Source of the DNA: JAWXCB01 sp034440455
GTDB lineage: Bacteria; Bacteroidota; Bacteroidia; Chitinophagales; CAIOSU01
DNA length: 64,000 nt
Assembly (NCBI GenBank): GCA_034440455.1
Contig: JAWXCB010000113.1
Location: 34,945 to 98,944, forward strand
Direction: 5' to 3'
The notes beneath the pieces are model-generated. The model had not been told where the DNA came from, searched no databases, and saw nothing but the letters and a program-made list of their open reading frames with translations. The position numbers and the translations under genes are program-made. Each line of letters starts with the position of its first letter. Position 1 is the stretch's first letter. Below are positions 24,034-33,969 of this stretch, piece after piece.

Positions 24034-26283
24034 CTACTGCAAAATAATTTTATGAATCAGGGTTTTGCCTGAATTTATACATCTTGCAAAATACATTCCG
24101 CGCGGCAAATTACTTCCGTCAAAAACAACTTGCTTCCGTTCACCGGCAAGCATGTTGCCTTCAAACAATGCGCTGACAAGTGCGCCCTGTGTATTGAAAA
24201 TTTGAATGGCCCCTTTACCTTCTTGCTCTGCAAGGATGTTAATGTTCACTTCACCGCTTGATGGATTCGGATAAAGTTCGATGCTTGCAGCAGTTGTGTT
24301 TGCGCTCTCCAATTCATTTTTAGTTGAACCCGCGCAAGCTGACTGTGGATTGCTTGTGCTGGTTGCTGCCGATGTTGATGTGGGAGTTTTATACAACACA
24401 AATCTGTCAATCTTAAATTGGTTTGAGCGCCCCGAAAACTGCACTCTGTAAATTCCCGCTGAAGGGAAGTCAACGAAAATATCATGCGGGTCGTGGTCTT
24501 TTGTTTTTGTTTCCCATGACCAGTTATTGTTCGATACGTTGTGATATACTTTAAACCAACTTGCGCCCAGCGTGAGCGTGGAAGAGTTTTTTATTCCAAA
24601 GCCGTTGCCTTCGGGAAATTTTATCCATACGTCATTAAAGTCAGTGCGCTGTGGCGCAGCGCTGCGGATTTGCAAGCGGTATCTGCCGGGATTATTGATT
24701 TGAACACTGTAAGTGAGAATGCCCGTACCCGCTGCAAGAGCAGATGTAGTTGTGTTTCCATGTCGCCATTCATAATAGCCGCTGCCTGTATATCCTGAAA
24801 TTTCTGTGCGCTGCGTCCAGTCGGCAACAACAGGCTGCGATTCAATTTCAATTACAACTAATCCGTTTTGTTCATTGTAAATCGCGCAGTTGCCGCCACC
24901 GGGATTTCCGGAATTATTTACAACAACAATCGCCTCATCATATCCCGTTGCTCCGAGATTGTCCATTACGGTAAGTCGGAAAATGTAGGTGTCTGCAACA
25001 AGATTTGAAACAGACAAGTTGGGCGTGGTTGCATTTGCTAATGTTGCCGTTGAACCGCTTTGTTTTGTCCAGAGGTATGTTACTGCATTTCCTTCGGGGT
25101 CATTGCCTGAACCATTCAGCGTGGTGCTGTTGACGGGAAGCGTTAATGTTTTATCCACGCCTGCATTTGCAGTTGGAGGAAGATTAGCAGTTGTGCCTGC
25201 AACAGTAAATGAAATCGCAAGCGTTGCTCCCGCAGTTCCACCGCCATTGTTCGATGAATAAGCAGTTGCAGAAAGCGTATGCGCTCCTGCTGCTAATGGC
25301 GGATTGAGTTTATTGTAGTTGATGTTGTTGCCGGAAACGCTTTCGCCCGCATACGAGTATGGCGGCTGGTTTTCATTTTTCCGCACACCGTTTAAAAAAA
25401 ACACTACGCTTCCCACACTGGCAGGATTTGTGTTTGCGCGGATGTTCAGATTCACCGTTGGAAGCGTGGAATAATTCAGCACATCTCCATTTACAAGCAT
25501 TCTGATGTCTTGCTCGTTGTCGGCATTAATTAATGTGAAAGAAGTAACGGCAGGAGTTGTTCCGCTGCTTGCAGAAACTGTTACCGTGGCTTCATCAAAA
25601 GCAGTCGCGCCTCCATTATCCGCTACGGTTAGTCGAAAAATGTATGTTCCTGCAACAAGATTTGTAGCAGACAAGTTTGGCGTAGTTGCATTTGCTAAAG
25701 TTGCCGCTGGTCCGCTTTGTTTTGTCCAGAGGTAAGTAAGCGCGCCTCCTTCGGGGTCATTACCTGAGCCATTCAGCGTTGTACTGTTAGCGGGAGGCGT
25801 TAATATTTTATCCGCGCCCGCGTTTGCAGCAGGCGGCTGATTGGTGGTAGAATTTTCAACAACTGTAAACGACACAGTACGCGCAGTTCCTGCTGTGCCC
25901 GTTCCGTTTTTTCCAACGTATGGAGTAGCAATGAGCGTATATGCGCCCGGTGCAAGCGATGGCATAATCGGTTTATAGTTTACTGAAGTGCCCGCTCCAT
26001 AATCGCCTGCAAAAGCATAAGGCGCACTGTTTTCAACCACGCGAGTTGTGTTGAGCAGGAACACTACGCAGCCTACTGTAGCCGGAGAAGTGTTTGCTAC
26101 TATATTTAAGTTGCGCGTAGGCAAAGTGGAATAATTCAGCACATCACCATTCACCAGCGTTCTAATCGGCACATCCGTGTCGGCATTAAAAAGGATGAGC
26201 GATGTTACTGATTGTTGGGCTGCGGCAGGAATCGTTACGCAGCACACGAATAGTAGTAAGAAGAGTTGCAGGTTTTTTTTCAT
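24034..26283 (-). CDS. Secreted PKD-repeat and carbohydrate-binding-like protein with T9SS tail
   Basis: The product is 749 residues with a signal peptide (MKKNLQLFLLLFVCCVTIPAAAQ). Residues ~25-235 and ~245-455 are a tandem duplication. Each unit has a strand-rich module (SLILFNADTDVPIRTLVNGD, STLP..NLNI.ANT.PA.VG.VVFFLN) followed by a PKD-like domain (PPTANAG.DK.LT.P.NSTTLNG then SGNDPEG...YLWTKQSG). Residues ~465-640 read like a carbohydrate-binding or malectin-like beta-sandwich (VVIEIESQPVVADWTQ, SGYYEWRHGN, VQINNPGRYRLQIRSAAP, DIFVDFPSAGIYRVQFSGRS). The C-terminal ~80 residues (IELYPNPSSGEVNINI...NLPRGMYFARC...KIILQ) are a type A sorting domain. Surface binding of glycans is plausible. 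It lies beside the PIG-L deacetylase on the same strand, 257 bases away. Confidence 0.8.
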   Translation of the reverse strand: MKKNLQLFLLLFVCCVTIPAAAQQSVTSLILFNADTDVPIRTLVNGDVLNYSTLPTRNLNIVANTSPATVGCVVFLLNTTRVVENSAPYAFAGDYGAGTSVNYKPIMPSLAPGAYTLIATPYVGKNGTGTAGTARTVSFTVVENSTTNQPPAANAGADKILTPPANSTTLNGSGNDPEGGALTYLWTKQSGPAATLANATTPNLSATNLVAGTYIFRLTVADNGGATAFDEATVTVSASSGTTPAVTSFTLINADNEQDIRMLVNGDVLNYSTLPTVNLNIRANTNPASVGSVVFFLNGVRKNENQPPYSYAGESVSGNNINYNKLNPPLAAGAHTLSATAYSSNNGGGTAGATLAISFTVAGTTANLPPTANAGVDKTLTLPVNSTTLNGSGNDPEGNAVTYLWTKQSGSTATLANATTPNLSVSNLVADTYIFRLTVMDNLGATGYDEAIVVVNNSGNPGGGNCAIYNEQNGLVVIEIESQPVVADWTQRTEISGYTGSGYYEWRHGNTTTSALAAGTGILTYSVQINNPGRYRLQIRSAAPQRTDFNDVWIKFPEGNGFGIKNSSTLTLGASWFKVYHNVSNNNWSWETKTKDHDPHDIFVDFPSAGIYRVQFSGRSNQFKIDRFVLYKTPTSTSAATSTSNPQSACAGSTKNELESANTTAASIELYPNPSSGEVNINILAEQEGKGAIQIFNTQGALVSALFEGNMLAGERKQVVFDGSNLPRGMYFARCINSGKTLIHKIILQ

Positions 26284-26540
26284 TTCAGAAAGGGATTAAA
26301 AAGAAAATAAAGAGCGGCAAAGAAAAGCAGGGATTATGAGGATGGATGGAAATTGTTGGAAATAAATCTCCGCAAATTATCCCCGATAATAGGCGCTCGT
26401 TGTTCGTTTTTAGTTGATAGTAGCTGCGCGTAATACCGGCATCCTCTCAGTTCACGCAAGTCTTCAGCACATGCACTGCGCATATACTGACTTGTGTGTA
26501 TGAATAGATTTTTTTTGTCTTCTAATAATTCAAACAATGC

Positions 26541-29051
26541 TCACTTCCCCTTCCCCTCATACCCAATCATATTCCCCAGCAAGCGATACGCGCCCGGAAC
26601 ACCAGCAGGCAGTTGGCGAAAAAATGAAATGCCCGTGTAGATGAACACGCCCTTGCCATAATCTGCAAGCAGCGTACTTCCTTTCAGCGGTTCTTCATTC
26701 GGGTCGTTGCAGGCAAAAAGCGGAACGTAGCTGCTGTCCCACTCGCTGGCGAAATATAATCCGCGTTCCTGCACCCAGCCTTCAAAATCTGTAGAGGTGA
26801 GTTTGTTGGGAAAATTAAAAATGGGATGCGCAGGATTCGTCATCGTCATGGGCGCTTCTTCCACCGTCACTCTGCCGCGACCGATTTTAAACGGATACGG
26901 ACCGAAATCATTTGTAAGCAAGCCCGCAGTAGTTTGATATTGCACGATGAGGTTGCCTCCATTTTTCACATAGTCCATCAGCTTTTCTTTTTGATGCGGC
27001 AACCATTGTTCGGTATTATAAGCGCGAATGCCGATGAGGATGGCGTTGAATTGTGAAAGATTTGTTGTCGGTAAATTTTCTTTCGTGAGATACTTCACGT
27101 TATAACTTGCATGTTCCAATCCTTCGCCAACTTCATCGCCCGCGCCTTTGATGTAGGCGATGTTGGTTCCGCTCATTTTTATATCGAGTTTGATGACTTT
27201 GATTTTTGCTTTTGGAAATAACACTTGATAAGGAATGTGGTCGTAAGCAAGCTCAATGAAATCACGGCTGTAATAGTTGATGTCATAACGCGCCTGAGTG
27301 ATTGGCTTGAACGCAGGATGCAATTCCGTTGTCGCGCTTCCTGCTGCCGGAGTGAGCAGGAATTTCAATTCACGCTCTTCGCCTTTTTTTGCAAGCGTTA
27401 CCGGAATGCTTGCCGGCTCTGTTTTCCAGCCCGCAGGCAGATTGATGAATGCAACTTCGCCTGCAACGCTGTCTTTCCATGCTTTTACGGTGAGCATAAT
27501 TTCCTGCGATTTTTCTTCGGAAAAAATCAGCACGGATTGATGCGGATGAATTGTTCTGTCAGGAGCTACAACAAACGGGCGATAGATTTCACCTTTCACT
27601 CTATCAACCCATTTGTAGGCAACGGGGCGACAAAATTCAATTGCAACGCCATTGATGGAAATATTAAAACACGCCTGCATCGCAGGAAAGTTTTCCGGCA
27701 ATGCGCGCATCGTTGCATCAGGCAGCGGATACATGCCCGCATTCATTTGTTCAGCCGACAACCAATACGGCTGGCTGATTGCAGAAGAAATTAATAGCAG
27801 AGAATCATTGCTGATTTCCGGCTTGTTGAATTGCAACGCCTTTCCTTGTGTGCTACTGAACCCGTTTGAATACGTGATGCTGTTCAATTGCATTTTCACC
27901 TGCGAACGATTGATTGCCGTTGTCTTCACCTGCACTTCTGCGGTGGAAGAAAAATCAGTTGCTGCGCTTTCTAAAAATATTCCGCACACTGCGCTAATCG
28001 CTTCTTTCACTTCTTCCAGTTTGTTGATACTCCAGAAATCTTTTTTGCCGGATAATAACTGATAGGCTTCCAGCAGATATTGCAACACGCTGGTTTTATT
28101 TTTCGCATCAAATTCATTGTATGCCTGCTTCAATAATTGCGCAACCTTATCGCTTCCCTGTACGCGCTTCCACGTGATGTCAATATCCTCAAACAAATTT
28201 TTCTTTGCCTGAACTCCCTTTACAAATTCTAAATACTCGATTTCACTGCCGCGTTGTTCGGCTGCGCCAAAGCCCTGACTCTTGTGCTTCGAGCGGCTGC
28301 GCGCTGCAATCTCCGTTACGGATTCGCCCAACTCAGGAATGTATTCGCCCGCATCCACCGTTATTTTATCCGTAGTGTCGAGTTTGGTTTTTGACTGCTG
28401 ATAGAACCAAGTTGATGTGTTCCAGTACAAACGCTTCGCCTGCCACGTTTCAACAACATTCAACTGTTCAGGAAATAGCGCTGGGTTCGCAGCCATGTCA
28501 AATGCTTTTTCCGCGAGATGGGCAGATGCGGAATGATGTCCGTGCGTGTCATAATTATATTTCAAAGGCGGAAAGCGCGTGAGGATAACATCCGGTTTGA
28601 ATTTCCGAATCACATACACCATGTCTTCCAGCACTTCCAGCTCGTTCCACTTTTGCAATGTTTCCGTGTGTGTTTTGGAAAAGCCGAAATCATTTGCGCG
28701 GGTAAAGAATTGCACTCCGCCATCTATCCTTCGGGCAGCAAGCAACTCTTGCGTGCGGATTAAACCAAGCAATGCTCCCTGCTCGGTGCCAATCAAATTT
28801 TGTCCGCCATCGCCCCGCGTCAATGACAAGTAGGCGACATCCAGATTTTCTTTTTGCGCGAAATAAGTAATCATCCTTGTGTTTTCATCATCGGGATGCG
28901 CGGCAATGTAAAGCACACTGCCAAGCGTATTCAGCTTTTTCAGCAGCAGCAGGATTTCGCCCGTGTCGTAATTGCGGGGTTGCGCTTTAAGAGATGTGAG
29001 ACTTGAGATAAGAGATAAGAGACAAAGTAAGAGTGTAGTTTTTCTTCTCAT
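26541..29051 (-). CDS. PIG-L/LmbE-family deacetylase, long exported form
   Basis: The product is 836 residues from ATG 29051 (MRRKTTLLLCLLSLISSLTS), which gives an intact signal peptide; a frame back to 29078 adds nine residues. The PIG-L domain spans ~40-270, with the metal site AAHPDDENTRM near residue 51 and the second His block DTHGHHSASAHLA. The remaining ~550 residues are beta-rich accessory regions and end in a glutamine-amidotransferase-like fold (NAILIGIRAYNTEQWLP, GGNLIVQYQT, GKGVFIYTGISFFRQLP). Family members remove N-acetyl groups from sugars such as GlcNAc derivatives using zinc. The exact substrate is unknown. The neighbouring carbohydrate-binding-like secreted protein fits a glycan-related role. 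Confidence 0.85.
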   Translation of the reverse strand: MRRKTTLLLCLLSLISSLTSLKAQPRNYDTGEILLLLKKLNTLGSVLYIAAHPDDENTRMITYFAQKENLDVAYLSLTRGDGGQNLIGTEQGALLGLIRTQELLAARRIDGGVQFFTRANDFGFSKTHTETLQKWNELEVLEDMVYVIRKFKPDVILTRFPPLKYNYDTHGHHSASAHLAEKAFDMAANPALFPEQLNVVETWQAKRLYWNTSTWFYQQSKTKLDTTDKITVDAGEYIPELGESVTEIAARSRSKHKSQGFGAAEQRGSEIEYLEFVKGVQAKKNLFEDIDITWKRVQGSDKVAQLLKQAYNEFDAKNKTSVLQYLLEAYQLLSGKKDFWSINKLEEVKEAISAVCGIFLESAATDFSSTAEVQVKTTAINRSQVKMQLNSITYSNGFSSTQGKALQFNKPEISNDSLLLISSAISQPYWLSAEQMNAGMYPLPDATMRALPENFPAMQACFNISINGVAIEFCRPVAYKWVDRVKGEIYRPFVVAPDRTIHPHQSVLIFSEEKSQEIMLTVKAWKDSVAGEVAFINLPAGWKTEPASIPVTLAKKGEERELKFLLTPAAGSATTELHPAFKPITQARYDINYYSRDFIELAYDHIPYQVLFPKAKIKVIKLDIKMSGTNIAYIKGAGDEVGEGLEHASYNVKYLTKENLPTTNLSQFNAILIGIRAYNTEQWLPHQKEKLMDYVKNGGNLIVQYQTTAGLLTNDFGPYPFKIGRGRVTVEEAPMTMTNPAHPIFNFPNKLTSTDFEGWVQERGLYFASEWDSSYVPLFACNDPNEEPLKGSTLLADYGKGVFIYTGISFFRQLPAGVPGAYRLLGNMIGYEGKGK

Positions 29052-29142
29052 TACAGCAGGTTGTTTTAAGAATCGCAAGATAACCGATTTGAAGTTTTAG
29101 GTACTAAAGCCCGCGTGTTTTTATTATTCCTGTTGAAAAAAC

Positions 29143-29319
29143 ATGAACAGAGGAAGACCGAAAACAAAACCACTTACCGTTTTCAAAAAGCTGGAGCCGA
29201 AGTTTAAGGTGAAACTTGACAATAAGACCACCGTGTATGTCAAAAGCCTTGAAGTAGTGAACGCAGTGTGGAAGCCGCTTTACCCGGATCTAAAGGTGAC
29301 GAAGTTGAAAGCCGCGTAG
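29143..29319 (+). CDS. Small basic protein (58 aa), uncharacterised
   Basis: ATG 29143 opens a 58-residue frame: MNRGRPKTKPLTVFKKLEPK, then FKVKLDNKTTVYVKSLEVVN, then AVWKPLYPDLKVTKLKAA. It is strongly Lys-rich, with an RGRPK start like an AT-hook and an alternating hydrophobic pattern after it. Codon use looks normal for the surroundings and the frame fills the spacer well. I do not recognise a family; DNA or RNA binding is a guess from charge. It lies divergent from the deacetylase. Confidence 0.5.
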   Translation: MNRGRPKTKPLTVFKKLEPKFKVKLDNKTTVYVKSLEVVNAVWKPLYPDLKVTKLKAA

Positions 29320-29419
29320 CGAATGGTCGCCTGCGGTTGCGTGTTCTTTTCAACCCATGCGCTCCATGGTTGGTCAGCAGATACAACCACAGGCAAGTGA
29401 TTTCCAAAAAAAACACAGT

Positions 29420-29510
29420 TCATTGCGAGTGAGGCTTTGCGAGCGAAGCAATCCCGAATTAAATAGTCGCTATAGAGATTGAGATTACTTCGCAGAGCCT
29501 TGCAATGACG
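29420..29510. repeat. Palindromic REP-like element (CATTGCGAG ... TTGCAATGACG)
   Basis: TCATTGCGAGTGAGGC and GCGAGCGAAGCAATC face GAGATTACTTCGCAGAGCC and TTGCAATGACG as imperfect inverted arms. It is a compact hairpin-forming repeat of a type seen in many bacterial intergenic regions. Confidence 0.6.
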
Positions 29511-29668
29511 TTTTATTTCAATTTAATCAACACATCCTCAAATTAACAAATCCTTAAATTCCTTTTGTTGAAATCTTCCTGCAATTTTTTCCGAAAAACC
29601 TTGCAAATCTTTCCCCCATTGCGTTTGGAAGTAATTGGCTTTTGTTCATAAAAACAATGCCCAAAGCC

Positions 29669-29699
29669 TTGCGCAGAAACATTCGCAGAACTAATTTTC
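29669..29699 (+). promoter_or_regulatory. Candidate promoter of the ribonucleotide reductase gene
   Basis: TTG at 29669-29671, a spacer of exactly 20 bases, and TAATTTTC at 29692-29699 (one mismatch to TAnnTTTG). The box ends 22 bases before the ATG at 29722. Confidence 0.5.
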
Positions 29700-29721
29700 C
29701 ACTCCCCATTTCTTACACAAC

Positions 29722-32306
29722 ATGATAGAAGAACCAACAACCATCCCAGTGAAATCTGTAAAAGTAACCAAGAGCGAAAAAGAACTGCCTTCCTATACTT
29801 ACCAGGAAGCATATGCGCAATCACTCGCCTATTTTAAGGGCGATGAACTTGCTGCCAATGTTTGGATTAATAAATACGCGCTGAAAGATTCCTTCGGGAA
29901 GATTTATGAATGCATGCCCGATGAAATGCACCGCAGGCTCGCCCGTGAGTTTGCCCGCATCGAAAGCAAGTATGCGAACCCCGTGGGCGAGCAGCAACTC
30001 TATGATTTGCTGAAAGACTTTAAATATATCGTGCCGCAGGGCGGACCCATGTCGGGCATTGGCAACGATTTTCAAATCGTGTCGCTCTCGAATTGCTTTG
30101 TGATTGGCAGCTATGAAGCCGATTCGTATGGCGGCATTATGAAGACCGATGAAGAGCAGGTGCAGTTGATGAAGCGCAGAGGCGGTGTGGGGCATGACCT
30201 TTCGCACATTCGCCCATCGGGCAGCCCGGTGATGAACAGCGCCCTCACCTCCACCGGCATTGTTCCTTTTATGGAGCGCTATTCCAACTCTACGCGCGAA
30301 GTGGCGCAGGATGGCAGAAGGGGCGCGTTGATGCTCACGCTTTCAAGCCGCCACCCCGATGCGGAGCATTTTATCAATGCAAAAATGGATGGCATCAAAG
30401 TAACGGGCGCGAATGTCTCCGTGCGCGTGGATGATGCTTTTATGGAAGCAGCGGTGAGCGGCAAGCCTTACGCGCAGCAGTTTCCCATTGAGTCGAAGAA
30501 CCCGAGAGTGATTAAGAAGGTGGATGCAAAAGAGTTGTGGAATAAGATTGTACACAACGCATGGAAGAGCGCGGAGCCGGGCGTGATTTTCTGGGACACG
30601 GTGATTCGCGAGTCGGTGCCTGACTGCTATGCTGATTTGGGATTCACCACCATTTCAACAAACCCCTGCGGTGAAATTCCGCTTTGCCCCTATGATAGTT
30701 GCCGTTTGCTTGCCATCAATCTTTACAGCTACGTTGAAAATCCATTTACTAAAAATGCGGAGTTCAATTTTGATTTATTCAAAGAGCATGTGCGCATCGC
30801 GCAGCGCATGATGGATGATGTGGTGGAAATGGAACTGGAGCAGATTGACAAAATCATCCGCAAGATTGAGCTTGACCCTGAGCCTGTGGAGATGAAGCGC
30901 ACGGAGCATGACCTGTGGATTAAAATAAAGGCGAAATGTATTGAAGGAAGAAGAACGGGCTTGGGCATTACTGCCGAAGGCGATATGCTTGCCGCGCTTG
31001 GTCTTACTTACGGAACGGATGCCGCGTTGAAATTTTCTGAAAACATGCACAAGACACTCGCAGTAGAAGCCTACCGCAGCTCGGTTGAAATGGCAAGGGA
31101 CCGAGGCGCGTTCCCCATTTTTGATATTAACCGTGAAAAGAAAAACCCCTTCATCCTGCGTTTGAAAAATGAAGATGCGCAGCTTTATAATGACATGCAG
31201 CAATACGGCAGGCGCAACATCGCCCTGCTCACCATTGCGCCAACGGGCACCACAAGTTTAATGACGCAAACCACATCGGGCATCGAGCCGGTGTTTATGG
31301 TTGCTTACAAGCGCAGAAGAAAGGTGAATCCGAATGACAAGAGCGTGAACGTGGCTTTCGTTGATGGCGTGGGCGATTCATGGGAAGAATACCGCGTGTT
31401 TCATCACAAGTTTATCACGTGGCTCGAAGTGAATGGTTATGATGCAAAGGAAGTGGAGCGCATGGAGGAAGCCAGTTGGAAAAGATTGTGAAAAAATCGC
31501 CTTACTATAAAGCCACGGCAAACGATGTGGATTGGGTGAACAAGGTGAAGATGCAGGGCGCCATTCAGCAATGGGTTGACCACAGCATCAGCGTGACGGT
31601 GAACGTGCCGCAGCATGTCACCGAAGAACTCATCAGCGACATTTATGTTACCGCGTGGAAGAGCGGCTGCAAGGGAGTGACCGTGTATCGTGATGGCTCG
31701 CGTTCAGGCGTGTTGCTTGCCGACACACCCAAGAAAGAAGAGCCTGTTGAGTTTGCCGAAACACGCGCACCCAAGCGCCCCACAGAACTGGAAGCCGACA
31801 TCGTGCGCTTTAACAACAACCATGAAAAATGGATTGCCGTGATCGGTTTATATAAAGGTCGCCCGTATGAAATTTTCACGGGCAAGGCGGAAGATGCTTT
31901 CTCGCTTCCCAACTATGTGAGCAATGGCTGGGTGCTGAAAAGCAAAAATGGCAAAGGCAAGAGCCGCTACGATTTTGAATACGAAGACAAAGAGAAATTC
32001 CGCGTGTCCATCCAGGGCTTATCGCGCTCCTTTGAAAAAGAATACTGGAATTACGCCAAGCTCATCTCAGGTGTGTTGCGCCACGGCATGCCCGTGCAGT
32101 TCGCCCTCGAGATGGTGCAAAATCTCAACCTCAATGACGAGTCGCTGAACACCTGGAAGAATGGCGTAGCCCGCGCATTAAAGAAATACATCTCTGCTGA
32201 TGCCGAGCCTACGGACAAAATCTGCCCCGAGTGCGGAGAAGAATCCCTGCGATTTGAAGAAGGGTGTCTAACGTGTAAGAGTTGCGGGCATTCGAAGTGC
32301 GGGTGA
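29722..32306 (+). CDS. nrdJ: B12-dependent ribonucleotide reductase (class II), frameshifted
   Basis: Two frames (29722-31491 and 31476-32306) form one protein of about 860 residues that reduces ribonucleotides using adenosylcobalamin. The first part has LSNCFVIGSYEADSYGG, the RPSGSPVMNSALTSTG loop, the active-site block STNPCGEIPLCPYDSCR, and IAPTGTTSLMTQTTSGIEP. The second starts KIVKKSPYYKATANDVDW and ends in a zinc-ribbon (CPECGEESLRF...CLTCKSCGHSKCG). The break is at GCCAGTTGGAA near 31476. Adding one C (GCC CAG TTG GAA) restores EEAQLEKIVKKSPYY. Both halves are otherwise well preserved. Because the enzyme is normally essential unless a second reductase exists, a consensus error or very recent mutation is likely. 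Programmed frameshifting is less likely. Confidence 0.85.
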
Positions 32307-32343
32307 GGGTGGAGTTATAAGTAAGTATATCCAAATAAGAGAA

Positions 32344-33087
32344 ATGAAGTTTATCAATTGGTCATCATTTGGAAAATTTAGTCTTGTTGCAGCAACGTTT
32401 TGGACTATAATACAGATTGTTAGTTCGTTGAATCAAGATGAAAAACAGTTTGAGGCACTTATTGAGATTAACGACTTTGTGATTCCAGACGAGCTTAAAA
32501 TATATATCTCTCCAGTTGAACAACTTAAAAAAGCTGAAGAATTAACTGATTCAATTGTGCATATTGATACAATGTCCGTTTACGATAGGTGGATATTATC
32601 ACAAGCAATTAGAAATTTTGTTACTGAAAAATACAGTATAAATTTCAATCATTATTTTGATGATTTAGCAATAATTGATTTGAAGAGTGAATCAAACAAA
32701 GTCGTTAAATCAATTAATGTGGATATTGATGGGAAAGGTTACTTTCAGCTTTTGGATCAAAATAAAAAATCCACTTATGGAAACTTTGACCAAACAATTA
32801 AAATTGGTGATTTAAGAGCGTTGAACAGTATGAAATTATATTTATGGACTGAATATAAAATTCAACCAAGTGATGTTAGAATTAATTATGAAGATGATTT
32901 CATTATTCCCTCGGAAACCATTAAAGTGTCTGGATTTTTTGCGTGGTTAGGTAAGTACTCGATAGCTGAGAACTTGTTTTTAAGATTATTGCCTTTCTTG
33001 CTAGCTATAATGATGCTTATTGCTATAATTATTATTTTTTTTCCTGAAATTTCAAAATTGATAGGGAATAAACACACCCCGGAATAG
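32344..33087 (+). CDS. Two-helix membrane protein, uncharacterised, AT-rich
   Basis: The product is 247 residues. A helix near residues 10-28 (FGKFSLVAATFWTIIQIVSS) and one near 212-234 (FLRLLPFLLAIMMLIAIIII) flank a ~180-residue soluble region, probably periplasmic. That region has ELKIYISPVEQLKKAEELTD, a Tyr/Asn-rich core and VSGFFAWLGKY before the second helix. This Wzz-like helix-domain-helix topology is only a shape resemblance. The gene is markedly more AT-rich than its neighbours and is followed by a repeat island, suggesting recent acquisition. I do not recognise the family. Confidence 0.6.
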   Translation: MKFINWSSFGKFSLVAATFWTIIQIVSSLNQDEKQFEALIEINDFVIPDELKIYISPVEQLKKAEELTDSIVHIDTMSVYDRWILSQAIRNFVTEKYSINFNHYFDDLAIIDLKSESNKVVKSINVDIDGKGYFQLLDQNKKSTYGNFDQTIKIGDLRALNSMKLYLWTEYKIQPSDVRINYEDDFIIPSETIKVSGFFAWLGKYSIAENLFLRLLPFLLAIMMLIAIIIIFFPEISKLIGNKHTPE

Positions 33088-33098
33088 AGAAAGCATAG

Positions 33099-33142
33099 TT
33101 CAAGTGTCCACTTGGACTTATCATCCTATAGCGTCCGCTACT
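33099..33142 (+). repeat. Long direct repeat, copy 1
   Basis: TTCAAGTGTCCACTTGGACT is followed by TATCATCCTATAGCGTCCGC and TAC. The same ~43-base block with three substitutions is at 33927-33969. The core contains the small palindrome AAGTGTCCACTT. Confidence 0.7.
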
Positions 33143-33253
33143 TTTCAACCCTCCCCAAACGTACTAATCCCCTCCTCGACAATTCCCGTCACCGCTCAGA
33201 TGCGCTTGCCCGCCCGAAAGCGCGGAGCGGTTCTTTCGGGCTTGATTTTCTTT

Positions 33254-33465
33254 GGTTCTTTCTTCCATCAAGACAAGAAAGAACAACCACAAACCTGCGG
33301 TTAAAGCAATGCAGTCAGTTTCTTGCATATCCCATCGGTTCTTTCTTCCATCAAGACAAGAAAGAACAACCACAAACCTGCGGTTAAAGTAATGCAGTCA
33401 GTTTCTTGCATATCCCATCGGTTCTTTACTTCCATTAAGGCAAGAAAGAACAACCACAAACCTTC
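33254..33465 (+). repeat. 83-bp tandem repeat, about 2.5 copies
   Basis: Units start with GGTTCTTTCTTCCATCAAGA at 33254, 33337 and 33420 (period 83). The first two are nearly identical (C versus T at one site); the third is diverged and partial. Each unit contains a hairpin GTTCTTTCTT/AAGAAAGAAC of terminator-like form. The period is not a multiple of three, so it is non-coding. There are no spacers, so it is not a CRISPR. Confidence 0.8.
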
Positions 33466-33926
33466 AAGTAAACGAACTGAGCAAAGTTTCTTGTTATGTG
33501 CAACCCTAAAACGACCGACAGTGCTAACATTGGACAGACAGAAAAACGAAAGACAGCCAACGCTTTGCAAATTTAAAGAGGTGCAAGCCGACACACAAGC
33601 CAACGCTTTTACACCACATTTAATTTTGCCCAATCGCACCAAAAGCCCACCCACCTCTGAATCGCGCGAGCATGGTTCCAGCATCCAGTATTAATATTTT
33701 CGCAACAGCAATTTCCGCGCAGGGGCTAAAGCCGCAAAGCGAGTGTGGTGGAGACATTGTACCCCCGCGATAAATGGCGGGGCAACTAATAAGCCCGCGC
33801 AGGTTGTGCTTGCAGCGCAGCAGGAAAATTGCCCCGCACTTCAGGGCGGGGATAAAAGAGGCGCAACAAAACGGCAAGGGCTTCAGCCCTTTACTCCACT
33901 TATCCCTCTGAATCGCGCGAGCATGG

Positions 33927-33969
33927 TTCAAGTGTCCACTTGGACTCATCATCCTGTAGCATCCGCTAC
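33927..33969 (+). repeat. Long direct repeat, copy 2
   Basis: TTCAAGTGTCCACTTGGACT, then CATCATCCTGTAGCATCCGC and TAC. It matches 33099-33142 and bounds the island on its right side. Confidence 0.7.

Larger units (their letters stand above)
29320..29721. other. 402-base spacer upstream of the ribonucleotide reductase
   Basis: It contains a palindromic repeat at 29420-29510 and a candidate promoter at 29669-29699. I looked for a cobalamin riboswitch, expected for a B12-dependent enzyme, and saw no B12-box-like GCCACTG element. Confidence 0.5.

Noticed and set aside
26334..26537. 67-codon minus-strand frame between the secreted protein and the deacetylase genes
   Set aside because: No sequence character of a real protein and it fills a probable leader or spacer region.
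29320..29721. Cobalamin riboswitch upstream of the B12-dependent reductase
   Set aside because: No B12-box-like conserved element or plausible multi-helix fold was seen; only a REP-like palindrome and a promoter box.
31470..31500. Programmed ribosomal frameshift in the reductase gene
   Set aside because: No slippery heptamer plus downstream structure is apparent, and a missing C in a short C run explains the break more simply.
33254..33465. Repeat array that could be taken for a CRISPR
   Set aside because: Units follow one another directly with no spacers, the period is 83, and there is no cas gene.
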